NCBI RefSeq assembly: GCF_000762845.2
Contig: NZ_JRMQ02000001.1
Span: 248,001 to 312,000, forward strand
Length of the DNA stretch: 64,000 bases
Origin: Helicobacter japonicus
Lineage (GTDB): Bacteria; Campylobacterota; Campylobacteria; Campylobacterales; Helicobacteraceae
Direction: 5' to 3'
Shown: positions 36,010-45,829 of the stretch, piece by piece
How the letters are laid out: every line of letters begins with the position of its first letter
How positions within the stretch are numbered: the first letter of the stretch is position 1
Made by a program: the position numbers and the translations under genes
Notes under the pieces: model-generated
What the model was told of the DNA's origin: nothing
Databases searched by the model: none
The model's input: only the letters and a program-made list of their open reading frames with translations

Positions 36010-37095
36010 TTATTCTTGAACTAATTCAGCAATAATTTCTCTAACAGGTTGAATTTTTTGGATTCTATATCCATTTGCACCTGTAAAATATAAGCCATAT
36101 TCTCTATCACCCATATGAGCGCGTCCCAACGAATCAGCAATACAATATCCTACTTTTTTTGCTTCAACTCCTCTATGACAAGGCGAAACACAATTGCTAA
36201 TACAGCGAATCTTTGGTGCATTACCTTTTGACATTGCTTCAAGCACACCTGTTTTTACTGCACGAGCAGGATAACCCACAGGAGATTTAACAAGCTCAAT
36301 ATCTTCTTTAGATACAGAAGGCATCAAATCACGATAAGCAATAGCATCACATTCCTGAGAACCAAGCCATCTTGTTCCCATTTGCACTCCACTTGCACCC
36401 AAAGCAAGCATTCTATCAATATCTTTTCTATCCCAAATCCCACCAGCAGCTATAACTGGGATATTTCCCCATTTTTTTGCCTCATCAACAACCTGTGGCA
36501 ATACATTTTCAAGCTGATACTCTTCCTTAAAGCAATCCTCATAGCTAAAACCTTGATGTCCCCCGCTTAAAGGTCCTTCTACCACTACAGCATCTGGCAT
36601 TCTTGCATATCTATCCACCCAACGTCTGCAAATAATCTTGAGTGCCTTAGCAGAAGATACAATAGGCACAAGTGCTACATCAGGGAAATTTTTAGTAAAT
36701 TCAGGCATATTTGTAGGCAATCCAGCACCTGTTACAATAATATTTGCTCCTGCTTCACACGCATCACGCACCACACGCCCATATTCATTAATTGCATATA
36801 GAATATTTGCGCCTAATGGGTTATTACCACATATTTTGCGTGCATTTTTAAAAATCTCATTAAGTGCGTGTTTTGAATAAAAATTTATAGCCTCAAAAGG
36901 TTTAGAATTAGTAATTTTCTCAACAAACTGCATTTTTTGATAATACCCTGTGCCTACTGCGCTAATAATACCAAGCGCACCTTCTTTAGAAACATTACCA
37001 GCCAGTTTATCCCAACTGATGCCTACACCCATACCCCCTTGAAAAATTGGATATTTAATTGTATGTTTGCCTATTGTAAGCGGTTTCAATCCCAT
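36010..37095 (-). CDS. Nitronate monooxygenase / 2-nitropropane dioxygenase family
   Basis: FMN-dependent TIM-barrel oxidoreductase, 361 residues. It starts with GKHTIKYPIFQGGMGVGIS, and VTGAGLPTNMPEF, VVEGPLSGGHQGF, PVIAAGGIWD and GASGVQMGTRWL are the flavin-binding motifs of the family. Near the C-terminus a four-cysteine group (CISNCVSPC, YC) could bind iron-sulfur or be structural; this is not typical of all NMO proteins. It may act in nitronate detoxification, but enoyl-reductase FabK belongs to the same fold, so substrate is uncertain. Lies between tyrS and amiA in the same order I recall from H. pylori. Confidence 0.85.
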   Translation of the reverse strand: MGLKPLTIGKHTIKYPIFQGGMGVGISWDKLAGNVSKEGALGIISAVGTGYYQKMQFVEKITNSKPFEAINFYSKHALNEIFKNARKICGNNPLGANILYAINEYGRVVRDACEAGANIIVTGAGLPTNMPEFTKNFPDVALVPIVSSAKALKIICRRWVDRYARMPDAVVVEGPLSGGHQGFSYEDCFKEEYQLENVLPQVVDEAKKWGNIPVIAAGGIWDRKDIDRMLALGASGVQMGTRWLGSQECDAIAYRDLMPSVSKEDIELVKSPVGYPARAVKTGVLEAMSKGNAPKIRCISNCVSPCHRGVEAKKVGYCIADSLGRAHMGDREYGLYFTGANGYRIQKIQPVREIIAELVQE

Positions 37096-37107
37096 CTCTG
37101 TATCCCC

Positions 37108-38316
37108 CTATGATATAATCACTTTTGCAAAACGTCTTTTGCCAATCTGTATAATATATTCACCTACTGATAATTTTAAATCTTCATCTATCATCTTTTC
37201 CTTATTGATCTTTAATGCCCCTGCGCGAATATCCCTACGCGCCTGTGAAGTAGATTCACATAACTTTGCATTTACAAGCACTTTAGCTATCCACTCGCCA
37301 TTATTGCAAGTAAATGTAGCTAAATCTGTAGGTATTTCATCTTTGCTAAACACATTATCGAATTCTATTTTAGCTTGTTTTGCTAAATCAGCGTTATGAT
37401 AACGCGCAGTTATTTCTAAAGCAAGTTTTTCTTTGATTGCTTTAGGATGTGCTTTTCCTGTATCTACCTGCTCTTTCATATCCACAATCTCCCGTAAAGA
37501 AAGTGTAGAGAGCAACTCATAATATCGCCACATCATCTCATCACTAATACTTAGAATCTTAGCATACATCGTATTGGCGGATTCTGTAACGCCTATATAG
37601 TTATTGAGTGATTTACTCATTTTTTGCACTCCATCAAGACCTTCTAAAAGGGGCATTGTCATTACTGATTGCTCTTTATTGAGTCCATACGCTCTCTGTA
37701 AATGCCGCCCTACTAAAAGATTAAATTTTTGATCATTTCCCCCCAACTCAATATCACAATTTAAAGCAACAGAATCATAGCCTTGCAAAAGCGGATACAT
37801 AAATTCCACCATAGAAATAGGCTGATTATTATTGTAACGCTTAGTAAAATCATCACGTTCAAGCATACGCGCAACAGAGAATTTTGAAGTGAGCATAATC
37901 ATTCCTGCCGCTCCTAGCTCATTCAACCATTGAGAATTAAAACATACTTCTGTATATTGCGGGTTAAGCACTTTAAACACCTGCTCTTTATAAGTAATGG
38001 CATTAGATTCTACTTGTTCCCTGCTTAAAGGTTTCCGCGTCTCACTTTTTCCACTTGGGTCGCCAATAGTAGCAGTAAAATCACCGATGAGAAATTTTAC
38101 ATTGCCTCCATATTGCTGAAATGTAGCAAGTTTTTGCAAGAGCACGGTGTGCCCTAAATGCAAATCTGGTGCAGTAGGATCAAATCCTGCTTTTACACAG
38201 AATCTCTCTCCTGTGGTAAAAAATTTCTCTACCAAAGTAGTGATGTATTCTTCCCCGATAAATTCCACACAACCACGTGAAATCTCTTGTAAAGCCTCTT
38301 TGGTCTGTTCTCTCAT
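37108..38316 (-). CDS. tyrS: Tyrosyl-tRNA synthetase
   Basis: Charges tRNA-Tyr. Class I synthetase signatures: HLGH in [12 protein letters not shown] and KMSKS in [12 protein letters not shown]; a C-terminal S4 RNA-binding domain ([17 protein letters not shown]) follows. I placed the start at 38316 because AAGGATAAGGGA lies just before it; the open frame extends 51 bases farther into the end of spoT without a ribosome site. The spoT stop is 13 nt upstream, so the two are likely cotranscribed. 402 residues, normal for the type without an extra insertion. Confidence 0.93.
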   Translation of the reverse strand: MREQTKEALQEISRGCVEFIGEEYITTLVEKFFTTGERFCVKAGFDPTAPDLHLGHTVLLQKLATFQQYGGNVKFLIGDFTATIGDPSGKSETRKPLSREQVESNAITYKEQVFKVLNPQYTEVCFNSQWLNELGAAGMIMLTSKFSVARMLERDDFTKRYNNNQPISMVEFMYPLLQGYDSVALNCDIELGGNDQKFNLLVGRHLQRAYGLNKEQSVMTMPLLEGLDGVQKMSKSLNNYIGVTESANTMYAKILSISDEMMWRYYELLSTLSLREIVDMKEQVDTGKAHPKAIKEKLALEITARYHNADLAKQAKIEFDNVFSKDEIPTDLATFTCNNGEWIAKVLVNAKLCESTSQARRDIRAGALKINKEKMIDEDLKLSVGEYIIQIGKRRFAKVIIS

Positions 38317-38329
38317 TCCCTTATCCTTT

Positions 38330-40480
38330 CTATCCCGAATACACATCTTTAAGATTCTTAAATTCAATAATCTTATATTTTTTATAAAGTATATCTTTTA
38401 ATGCCTTAATATCGTGCATTTTACTCTCAAAACATATTTCACAATATGTGGAAAACTGCCGATTAAGCACATCGTAATCTACACTTACAATATTACAATT
38501 ATATTTTGCAAATATGCCACATAGTTGTGCCAAAGCACCTCTTTGATTCTCAATAGCAATAATTGCCTTATAAGTGCTTTTTTGCTCACTTGCCCATTGC
38601 ACAAAAAGCATTTCACACCCCTGCTCTATTTCATCGAGTGCTCTCTCACACATTTTATGATGAATATATGCTTTTTGTGTGGTTTTGATAGCTAAAATAT
38701 TATCACCATATTTAGGGTGGCAGCAGTAATCAAAAATCACTTCATTGATATTGCGATTAGTTTGTAAAATAATATTATCAAACACAAGAGGCTTAAGTTT
38801 TAACATATTAATTTTAATCTTACCTAAGAAATTTGCTTCACGTGCAAAGATTCCTTTAATATTGTTTTTTACCTCTTTTAAAAAGACTAAATCTGATGCT
38901 ACTCTGTGAATATGTGTATCAAGCTTTTTCTCTTTGAGATAACTCATAATTGTATAAGCAGAGCTATCAAAGATTGTTTGCAAAATGCGCAATGCGATTT
39001 TTTTGTCAATCTCTTTTAACTTCGCCTGACATTGAATCCTAATATGATTCTTAGCCCTTGAAGTCTTAACTGCATCAATCCAAGTGCAACGTGGCGGAAT
39101 CTTTTCACCATTTTGCGATACAACAATGCGCACAATATCGCTATTTTTAAGTGGTTGCAATAAAGAAGCTTTTTGATGGTTAATAAACACTTCTTTGGCA
39201 TTATCACCTATATCACTATGCACAGCATAAGCAAAATCTAATGCTACTGCACCCACAGGGAGATTATAAATATCACCTGCCGGAGAAAAAACAACCATAT
39301 CTTCTTTATACAAATCATTTTTTGCCAATTCATAGAATTCTTCAATCGTATCATTTTGATATTGCAAATTATTGAGCCATTCAAGATTTGGCTCTCTCCC
39401 ACCACTTTTATATTTCCAATGCGCTGCTACGCCATATTGTGCGGATTTGTGCATATCAAAAGTGCGTATCTGCACTTCATAAATACTCGAGCCTTCAAAG
39501 ATTGTTGTATGAATTGTTTGGTATCCATTTTCTTTGGGAATGGCAATATAGTCTTTAAAACGAGAAACAACTGGTGTGAGCTGTAAATGCAAAAGCCCAA
39601 GCACCTTATAACATTCAAGACTTGTTGGCACGATAATCCGCACTGCAAGCAAATCAAGTATCTCATCAATGCTCACGCCTTTGCGTTGCATTTTGAGAAA
39701 AATAGAATAATAACGTTTCACACGACTTTCAATAGCAAAATCTTTTTGTGTAAATCCATTTTGTAAAAGAATTGTTGTTATTTTTTGCGTAAATTCATTA
39801 AGCTTTAAAGTAATAGACTGATTATTTTCATTGATATAACAGAGAATCTTCTCATATTCTTGAGGAAAAATATAAAAAAAGCTTCTATCCTCTAACTCAT
39901 TCTTAAGCGAAGAGATTCCTAATCTATGGGCAATTGGTGCATACACCATAAGTGTTTCTTCAGCAATACGTTTTTGCTTGTGGGGAGGAAGTGCATCAAG
40001 AGTAAGCATATTATGCATTCTATCGCTAATTTTAATCACAAGCGCACGAATATCTTTTATCGATGCAAGAAGCATTTTACGAAAGCTTAATGCGGAAGCA
40101 GTGAGTTTGCTATGAGAATTGCTGCTAAACTCCTCATTCCGAATCTCAACAATCTTTGTCAATGCATCGACCAAATGTCCCACATCCCAATCAAATTCTC
40201 TCTGCACATCTTCAAGCGAATAATAAGTATCCTCTACAACATCGTGCAAAAGTGCAGCACACAACATTGTCTCATCACCACCATAAAATGCCACTATACA
40301 GGCTACACAAAGTGGATGCACAACATAAGGAATCCCGCTTTTACGAAGTTGCCCCCTGTGGGCATTTATCGATACATCAATGGCTTTTTGCACATTTGGA
40401 GTAATTTCTGTAAGAGACTGAAGTTTAGCAACAGCAGACTCTATAGTATCAATTTCAGCAATTTGGGGAAAAAAATTCAA
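38330..40480 (-). CDS. spoT: Bifunctional (p)ppGpp synthetase/hydrolase
   Basis: Rel/Spo homologue controlling the stringent response; one enzyme both makes and destroys ppGpp in epsilonproteobacteria. The N-terminal HD hydrolase motif [10 protein letters not shown] lies near residues 77-86, the synthetase core near 240-340 includes [13 protein letters not shown] and AVRIIVPT, then TGS ([15 protein letters not shown]) and a C-terminal ACT-type domain ([15 protein letters not shown]). 716 residues. The rpoZ gene is 9 bp upstream and tyrS 13 bp downstream. RpoZ protein is a known ppGpp-binding partner in RNA polymerase, so the adjacency is functionally sensible. Confidence 0.95.
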   Translation of the reverse strand: MNFFPQIAEIDTIESAVAKLQSLTEITPNVQKAIDVSINAHRGQLRKSGIPYVVHPLCVACIVAFYGGDETMLCAALLHDVVEDTYYSLEDVQREFDWDVGHLVDALTKIVEIRNEEFSSNSHSKLTASALSFRKMLLASIKDIRALVIKISDRMHNMLTLDALPPHKQKRIAEETLMVYAPIAHRLGISSLKNELEDRSFFYIFPQEYEKILCYINENNQSITLKLNEFTQKITTILLQNGFTQKDFAIESRVKRYYSIFLKMQRKGVSIDEILDLLAVRIIVPTSLECYKVLGLLHLQLTPVVSRFKDYIAIPKENGYQTIHTTIFEGSSIYEVQIRTFDMHKSAQYGVAAHWKYKSGGREPNLEWLNNLQYQNDTIEEFYELAKNDLYKEDMVVFSPAGDIYNLPVGAVALDFAYAVHSDIGDNAKEVFINHQKASLLQPLKNSDIVRIVVSQNGEKIPPRCTWIDAVKTSRAKNHIRIQCQAKLKEIDKKIALRILQTIFDSSAYTIMSYLKEKKLDTHIHRVASDLVFLKEVKNNIKGIFAREANFLGKIKINMLKLKPLVFDNIILQTNRNINEVIFDYCCHPKYGDNILAIKTTQKAYIHHKMCERALDEIEQGCEMLFVQWASEQKSTYKAIIAIENQRGALAQLCGIFAKYNCNIVSVDYDVLNRQFSTYCEICFESKMHDIKALKDILYKKYKIIEFKNLKDVYSG

Positions 40481-40489
40481 AATCTCTCC

Positions 40490-40723
40490 CTATTCCCTAT
40501 CCTCAATTGATGAGAGTTCAATTTTTCCTTCAGCAATTTCTTGCATTGCAATATCTGGCAATTTATGTGTCTTAACATCCATATCTACAAGAGGTTTGGC
40601 TCCTTCTCCGAGTTCTTTAACGCGTTCAAAAACAAGGCTTGCAAGTATATATCTATCATCATTTACTCTTTTTAGTGCTCTTGCGGCAATTTCTTCTGTC
40701 CGTTCTGTGTGTAATGCATCCAT
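40490..40723 (-). CDS. rpoZ: RNA polymerase omega subunit
   Basis: Small subunit that stabilises the beta' chain and forms part of the ppGpp site. 77 residues with the family pattern RTEEIAARAL, DDRYILASLVFERVKEL and the C-terminal DIAMQEIAEGKIEL. AAGGATGG precedes the ATG. It is located between pyrH and spoT as in H. pylori from memory, 9 bp before spoT. The length is as expected for epsilonproteobacteria. Confidence 0.92.
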   Translation of the reverse strand: MDALHTERTEEIAARALKRVNDDRYILASLVFERVKELGEGAKPLVDMDVKTHKLPDIAMQEIAEGKIELSSIEDRE

Positions 40724-40786
40724 AAACCATCCTTTTAGATTCTAAAATGTGAATTGTATCGTTTTTTTATTTGTTTTTGCTTTGAT

Positions 40787-41500
<714 letters not shown>

Positions 41501-41687
41501 CTATCCTTTTGTTTGAAGTGTGCTATTTTAACGCAAAAGCTTAAATACATCTTATATACAAAGGAGAATCAAAGAAAACTAAGCTTTAAATAGAATCCAC
41601 TCTATAATTATTGTTATACAATTTTAGATTCTAAAATATGTCAAATTCGTGTATAAAAAGATTTGAGGTTACATCTGCGCTATTATC

Positions 41688-42479
41688 TTACACCACTACT
41701 ACACCACAGAGCAATATAAAAGGCATATATTCATCTTTGGTATAGATATGGTAGATATCCTCTTGATTTGTGCCAATGCTTGTACACAAATCAAGTACAG
41801 CGCAAAGCACCCCAAATTGCTTTTTGTCACCTAAAAATTCTGTAACTGTTTCTTTAAGTGAATCTAGCACATATTGAGGGGCATCTTTTAACTCTTCATC
41901 GCTAGGAAGCGAACTTTTTTTGCAATACACATTTACACTAAAAAGTGCAAGTTTAAAATCGTTCCACTCAGAAAGTCTTTTTTTCTTTTTTAGTTTCTCT
42001 ATATCTTGAATCTGCCCTAATGCCTCTTTAATACGCTCTTTATTGCGAGCATTAAACTCTTTCCTTGCTCTTTTAGCTACATTAAAATATAAATGCTTAA
42101 ACTCTATCCATATATCATATTTTTGATTTTTTTCAGAACACCAAAAGTCAATTCTTCGTCTGTTTTTTAGCCTCTCTCCCAAATCCACACCTCTACAATC
42201 AGCACCATACTCACTTATCACATAGGGTGTAAGACGAGATAGCGCAATAGCAATAGTAGCCTTATTACTTTCTTCATTATGCACAAGAGGAAAATGCTTA
42301 ACATCATCTATATATGTAAGATTTATGTCAAAAACATATTGACAAAATTCATCATAAAATTTTTTCAAGCTCCTTCCACCTCCGCCACCTTTAGTAGATA
42401 TGCTATCAGACTTATAATGCGTATCTATCAAGTAATATTTGTAAGGTGCCGCATCATTAAAGAGTTTATTCATCTCCAT
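41688..42479 (-). CDS. Unknown protein with a possible PD-(D/E)xK nuclease core
   Basis: A 263-residue soluble protein I cannot assign. A pattern RRIDFW...YDIWIEFK (about residues 110-128) has the D...ExK spacing of PD-(D/E)xK nucleases, with an upstream YVISEYG glutamate as a possible fourth acidic residue. A glycine run GGGGG at 32-36 and a Lys-rich stretch (KLKKKKR) near 165 stand out. The start has AAGGAT 7 nt before it. It lies alone between pyrH and a divergent XRE-type regulator, close to a tRNA cluster, which fits an accessory insertion. It may be a restriction or mobile-element endonuclease; the fold is a guess from the motif. Confidence 0.6.
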   Translation of the reverse strand: MEMNKLFNDAAPYKYYLIDTHYKSDSISTKGGGGGRSLKKFYDEFCQYVFDINLTYIDDVKHFPLVHNEESNKATIAIALSRLTPYVISEYGADCRGVDLGERLKNRRRIDFWCSEKNQKYDIWIEFKHLYFNVAKRARKEFNARNKERIKEALGQIQDIEKLKKKKRLSEWNDFKLALFSVNVYCKKSSLPSDEELKDAPQYVLDSLKETVTEFLGDKKQFGVLCAVLDLCTSIGTNQEDIYHIYTKDEYMPFILLCGVVVV

Positions 42480-42663
42480 ATTTTTTATCCTTTTAGGTTT
42501 TAGAACTTGCCTTTATTTCATTAATGCTATCCACGATAATGCCAATTATCATAAGCAATTAAAATTAAACTCAAATTTATAGCTTATCAATACGTAATAT
42601 TATACTTCATCTATAAAATAAACGATTAAAATTATAAGTTACATATAAACCAAAGAGAAAATA

Positions 42664-43071
42664 ATGAAAGTCGTAGAGAGAATCAACGAAATCTTAAAAG
42701 AAAAAAACCTAAGCAAAAAGGAAATTGCGAACCGTTTGATTGATTTGGGTTTGCGTGCAAGCAAAACAGGTGAAACACCCACTATTTCAAGCATTTATGC
42801 CTATCTCAATGGCAATATAGAATTAAAAGCCGATATGATACCTTTTATCGCTGAAGCATTAGGCATATCCGAGCAAGAGTTATTTAGTAGCACAGATTCT
42901 CATAGAATCTTACGCAAAATCTATGCACGCAATCCACTTTATAGTAAATATAATCATATTATAGAACTTCTTGAATATATCTCTCCAAAATCCCTTGAAA
43001 CACTTGAAAAAACGCTTCTTAGCTATAAACAAAAGACGTTAGAACTCAATCATATTATTGAAAAAATATAA
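42664..43071 (+). CDS. XRE-family helix-turn-helix regulator
   Basis: A 135-residue DNA-binding protein. Residues 1-75 form an HTH_3-like domain: RINEILKEKNLSKKEIANRL with a longer loop, then ISSIYAYLNGN as the recognition helix, and ADMIPFIAEALGISEQELF, a pattern typical of Cro/CI-type regulators. The C-terminal 60 residues are helical (LLEYISPKSLETLEKTL) and may dimerise. AGAGAAA lies before the ATG. It is divergent from the possible nuclease gene, which it may control; the 184-bp region between holds no clear palindrome. Confidence 0.75.
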   Translation: MKVVERINEILKEKNLSKKEIANRLIDLGLRASKTGETPTISSIYAYLNGNIELKADMIPFIAEALGISEQELFSSTDSHRILRKIYARNPLYSKYNHIIELLEYISPKSLETLEKTLLSYKQKTLELNHIIEKI

Positions 43072-43212
43072 GTTGAATAATATTGAATAATAATAATTGA
43101 CGAGATGTTATAATTTTTTACGAATCTTTTAATTTCATTAAGATTGTGAAGCAATATTGAGGTGTGATTACAGATTCTAAGATTTTATAATGAACCCAAA
43201 TAAATTATCAGG

Positions 43213-43289
43213 TGGCGGAGCGGACGGGGCTCGAACCCGCGACCCCCTGCGTGACAGGCAGGTATTCTAACCAGCTGAACTACCGCTCC
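43213..43289 (-). tRNA. tRNA-Asp (GTC)
   Basis: Minus-strand cloverleaf: GGAGCGG acceptor paired with CCGCTCC, anticodon GTC in CTGTCAC, T-loop GGTTCGAG, CCA encoded. 77 nt. Last of four tRNAs in one run. Confidence 0.96.
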
Positions 43290-43345
43290 ATAGTCTTTGT
43301 ATAAGCAAATCCCCAAACCCACAAAAAGTAGATTCTAAACAAAAG

Positions 43346-43421
43346 TGGTGGTCGCTATAAGACTCGAACTTATGACATCCACCTTGTAAGGGTGGCGCTC
43401 TACCAACTGAGCTAAGCGACC
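43346..43421 (-). tRNA. tRNA-Val (TAC)
   Basis: Minus strand; acceptor GGTCGCT with AGCGACC, anticodon TAC in CTTACAA, T-loop AGTTCGAGT, encoded CCA. 76 nt. Confidence 0.96.
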
Positions 43422-43456
43422 GAAAATTTGAAGCAAAAGTAAAACAAAAATAAAAG

Positions 43457-43531
43457 TGGTGACCCCGAGGGGACTCGAACCCCTGTAGCCACCGTGAAAG
43501 GGTGGTATCCTAACCGCTAGATGACGGGGCC
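43457..43531 (-). tRNA. tRNA-Glu (TTC)
   Basis: Minus strand; GGCCCCG acceptor with CGGGGTC, anticodon TTC in CTTTCAC, T-loop GGTTCGAG, encoded CCA. 75 nt. Confidence 0.96.
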
Positions 43532-43545
43532 ACTTTTATCTTTGA

Positions 43546-43621
43546 TGGTGACCCGTGTTGGATTCGAACCAACGGCCCATTCCTTAAAAGGGAATTGCTC
43601 TACCAACTGAGCTAACGGGTC
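43546..43621 (-). tRNA. tRNA-Lys (TTT)
   Basis: Minus strand; GACCCGT acceptor with ACGGGTC, anticodon TTT in CTTTTAA, T-loop GGTTCGAAT, encoded CCA. 76 nt. First tRNA after the promoter. Confidence 0.96.
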
Positions 43622-43667
43622 ATCTTTAGCTAAATCTTGTGCCACAATTTTGACACAAAAGAGCGCA

Positions 43668-43696
43668 ATTATAGTGAGTTTGCATTTATTTGTCAA
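43668..43696 (-). promoter_or_regulatory. Consensus sigma70 promoter for the tRNA cluster
   Basis: On the minus strand TTGACA (43696-43691) and TATAAT (43673-43668) with exactly 17 bp between them: full consensus. The -35 box overlaps the last codons of pncC, and the promoter lies about 45 bp before the first tRNA (Lys). Full consensus with a -35 is unusual for Helicobacter and suits strong stable-RNA transcription. Confidence 0.85.
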
Positions 43697-44210
43697 GACT
43701 TAAAAGCATAAGTAACATTTGTAATGCCTTAGCACAACTTTGAGACTGCACAGCATATCTATCACCGCCAAACTGATAACGTTCCACTAATGCTTTTTGT
43801 CCTTTTATTTGTGCGCCTATATATACGCAACCCACAGGCTTTTGCACACTTCCTCCAGTGGGACCCGCTACTCCACTTGTAGCAAGAGCTACATCTGCGC
43901 CACTTTGCTTGAGAATCCCCTCACACATTCCTCTTACCACAGGTTCACTTACCGCGCCATAGGAATCTAAATCCAATTTATTTACACCAAGCCAAGAGTG
44001 TTTTATCTCGTTTGCGTAGCTTATCATTGCTCCATCAAGCACAGAAGAAGCACCACTAAGTGCAGTGAAGTGATAGCTTAAAAGTCCGCCGGTGCAGCTT
44101 TCTGCTATACCTATTTTGTATTTTTTCACGCATAAAAGATTCAGTAATTCCTCTGCTAGAGCCAAATTTAAACATATATTCACAGAATCTAAGGTATTTT
44201 CTTGCTTCAT
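43686..44210 (-). CDS. pncC: Nicotinamide-nucleotide amidase (CinA C-terminal family)
   Basis: Stand-alone CinA C-domain protein of 174 residues, converting NMN to nicotinate mononucleotide in NAD recycling. The motif IGIAESCTGGLLSY with the catalytic serine region, and the GVAGPTGGSVQKPVG motif, are both clear. A CinA N-terminal domain is absent, which matches the short YgaD/PncC form. Its last codons contain the -35 box of the tRNA promoter. It is divergent from ppk2, and the two starts are about 100 bp apart. Confidence 0.87.
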   Translation of the reverse strand: MKQENTLDSVNICLNLALAEELLNLLCVKKYKIGIAESCTGGLLSYHFTALSGASSVLDGAMISYANEIKHSWLGVNKLDLDSYGAVSEPVVRGMCEGILKQSGADVALATSGVAGPTGGSVQKPVGCVYIGAQIKGQKALVERYQFGGDRYAVQSQSCAKALQMLLMLLSLDK

Positions 44211-44268
44211 TTGGTAATCCTTTCAGGACAAAAAGTGCCTTTACCTTTATTTTTTGATAAAAAAATAC

Positions 44269-44274
44269 TATACT
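44269..44274 (+). promoter_or_regulatory. Putative -10 element of ppk2
   Basis: TATACT, 35 bp before the PPK2 start, in the gap between the divergent pncC and ppk2 genes. No -35 seen. Confidence 0.35.
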
Positions 44275-44309
44275 ATGAGTTTATTAGATTTTTCTTAAAG
44301 GAGGGTTTT

Positions 44310-45407
44310 ATGGGTAAGCAAGAGAGACACATTGTCATTCGACCAGAAAATGAGGCAAATATCAAGGATATTTATAAACGCAAAAGTGGGCGTATGAAAG
44401 AGGATTTTTATCTTCACGAGCTTACAAAACTTCAAATTGAGCTTATCAAGTTACAAAATTGGGTAAAAGCGACAAATCAGAAGATTGTTATCATTATGGA
44501 GGGACGTGATGCAGCAGGAAAAGGAGGCACAATAAAAGCCCTTACAAGCCGTATGAATCCACGCAGTTGTAGAATCGTTGCGTTACCTAAACCAACAGAT
44601 GCAGAAAAAACAGAATGGTATTTCAAACGCTACATTAGCACATTGCCAAGTGGTGGTGAGATTGTATTCTATGATAGAAGCTGGTATAACCGCGCAGGGG
44701 TAGAAAGAGTAATGGGATTTTGCACACAAGAGCAATATAAAGAATTTATCACTCAAGTTTCTAACCTTGAGCAAATGCTTGTCTCAAGCGGAATGCTCAT
44801 TTTTAAATATTTTCTTGATGTAGGACGCGAAGAGCAAAAACGTAGAATCTTACGCCGCAAAACAGACCCTTTAAGAATGTGGAAATTAAGCCCAATCGAT
44901 AATAAATCGCTTGATTTATGGGAAGAATACACAGAAGTGTTTGAAAAAATGTTTGCACGCACACATACGCACATCTGCCCTTGGACAATCATCAACACAA
45001 ATGACAAAAAACGCGCACGATTAAACATTGCTCGTGATATTTTAAGTAAAATTGACTATGAAGGTAAAGACCAAACTAATGTATGCCTCTTGCCAGACCC
45101 AAGCATTGTATGGACTTATTCCCAATATCAGCTAGCTCATATAGACCCCACAGAGGAAGTGAGAAAACAATTTGACGAAGCAGAAGAAGCTAAAAAAGCG
45201 AGAAAAAAAGCACAAAAACTAGCCAAAGAGGCTAAAGAAAAAGAAGAAAAAGAAAAAACTAAGCTAGAAGCAAAGGCAAAAGAGGAGAAGCAAAAAACCA
45301 AAGAAAAAGAAATTAAAGCTGAAAACAAACTCAAAAATGAGTCTAAAGCTAAAAGTGTCACCAAAACAGAATCTGCTAAAGCTGATACTACGCCCACAAA
45401 ATCATAA
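44310..45407 (+). CDS. ppk2: Polyphosphate kinase 2 with long Lys/Glu tail
   Basis: PPK2-family enzyme that uses polyphosphate to phosphorylate nucleotides. P-loop GRDAAGKGGTIKAL near residue 60, FYDRSWYNRAGVERVMGF (lid and Walker B region) and the RILRRKTDPLRMWKLSPIDN motif are intact. The kinase ends near residue 280; about 85 residues of mostly K, E and A follow (AKKARKKAQKLAKEAKEKEE and so on), a predicted long helix not found in ordinary PPK2. The start is the ATG with AAGGAGG at 44298; the frame extends farther upstream without ribosome signals. Divergent from pncC. The tail may bind polyphosphate or nucleic acid. Confidence 0.9.
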   Translation: MGKQERHIVIRPENEANIKDIYKRKSGRMKEDFYLHELTKLQIELIKLQNWVKATNQKIVIIMEGRDAAGKGGTIKALTSRMNPRSCRIVALPKPTDAEKTEWYFKRYISTLPSGGEIVFYDRSWYNRAGVERVMGFCTQEQYKEFITQVSNLEQMLVSSGMLIFKYFLDVGREEQKRRILRRKTDPLRMWKLSPIDNKSLDLWEEYTEVFEKMFARTHTHICPWTIINTNDKKRARLNIARDILSKIDYEGKDQTNVCLLPDPSIVWTYSQYQLAHIDPTEEVRKQFDEAEEAKKARKKAQKLAKEAKEKEEKEKTKLEAKAKEEKQKTKEKEIKAENKLKNESKAKSVTKTESAKADTTPTKS

Positions 45408-45430
45408 ATTTCTCTTTTAATCCTCCTTGA

Positions 45431-45459
45431 AACAAAAGAGGGCTTACTCAAAAGCCCTC
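45431..45459 (-). terminator. Hairpin between ppk2 and a small minus-strand ORF
   Basis: 8-bp stem GAGGGCTT / AAGCCCTC (45438-45445 and 45452-45459) with a 6-nt loop. Read on the minus strand it is followed by TTTTGTT, so it works best for the small ORF at 45521-45667; on the plus strand it follows ppk2 and may block it too. Confidence 0.6.
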
Positions 45460-45520
45460 GAAAGCATATTTTATCTGCTACCCTTACTTTATATTTTGCA
45501 ACAAACTCATTTCATTATGT

Positions 45521-45667
45521 TTATTTATCTCTCACCATTTGTGTATATTGCATTATGCTTTGAGCGATTGAGCCTACATCAATTACAGGAAGATTTGCTT
45601 GAGCTATGCTAAAGCTTATGCTTAAACAAAAAGTAATGTGAAGTAGTTTGTGTTGAATAGATTTCAT
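45521..45667 (-). CDS. Small secreted-type ORF, 48 residues
   Basis: A short frame with AAAGGGGAAAAG before its ATG. The first 24 residues (MKSIQHKLLHITFCLSIS, then FSIAQA) look like a signal peptide; the mature part LPVIDVGSIAQSIMQYTQMV has the composition of the N-terminus of VirB5/TrbJ-type secretion proteins, though it ends too early to be one. A terminator-like hairpin follows downstream on the same strand. It may be a real small secreted protein or the remnant of a longer gene. No homologue can be named. Confidence 0.45.
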   Translation of the reverse strand: MKSIQHKLLHITFCLSISFSIAQANLPVIDVGSIAQSIMQYTQMVRDK

Positions 45668-45771
45668 CTTTTCCCCTTTGTCATAGAGTAAAGATGAGCC
45701 ATTATCTCTTTTAATGTCGGCTGGATTATAGCATAAAAAAGACTTAGAAGTTAAGTAAAGAAATAAACTAT

Positions 45772-45815
45772 CACGCTTAGAGAAATCACATTAAGAGATG
45801 TAATTCTTAAGCGTG
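45772..45815 (-). other. Long hairpin of unknown role
   Basis: Outer 8-bp stem CACGCTTA / TAAGCGTG, with further pairing (AGAA/TTCT and ACAT/ATGT) inside. It lies between two small minus-strand ORFs, just after the stop of the 63-residue frame. No U-run follows, so it could be a weak terminator or part of a structured RNA. Confidence 0.4.
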
Positions 45816-45829
45816 GATATAAAGAAGCT

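Noticed and set aside
42371-42393. G/C-rich run (CTCCTTCCACCTCCGCCACC) in the 263-residue gene as a phase switch
   Set aside because: It is not a homopolymer or short tandem repeat; it encodes mixed glycine codons and would not slip like poly-G.
45137-45451. Open frame of 104 codons on the minus strand opposite the PPK2 tail
   Set aside because: It is the reverse complement of a Lys/Glu-rich coding region, which naturally gives Ser/Phe/Leu codons without stops. No ribosome site.
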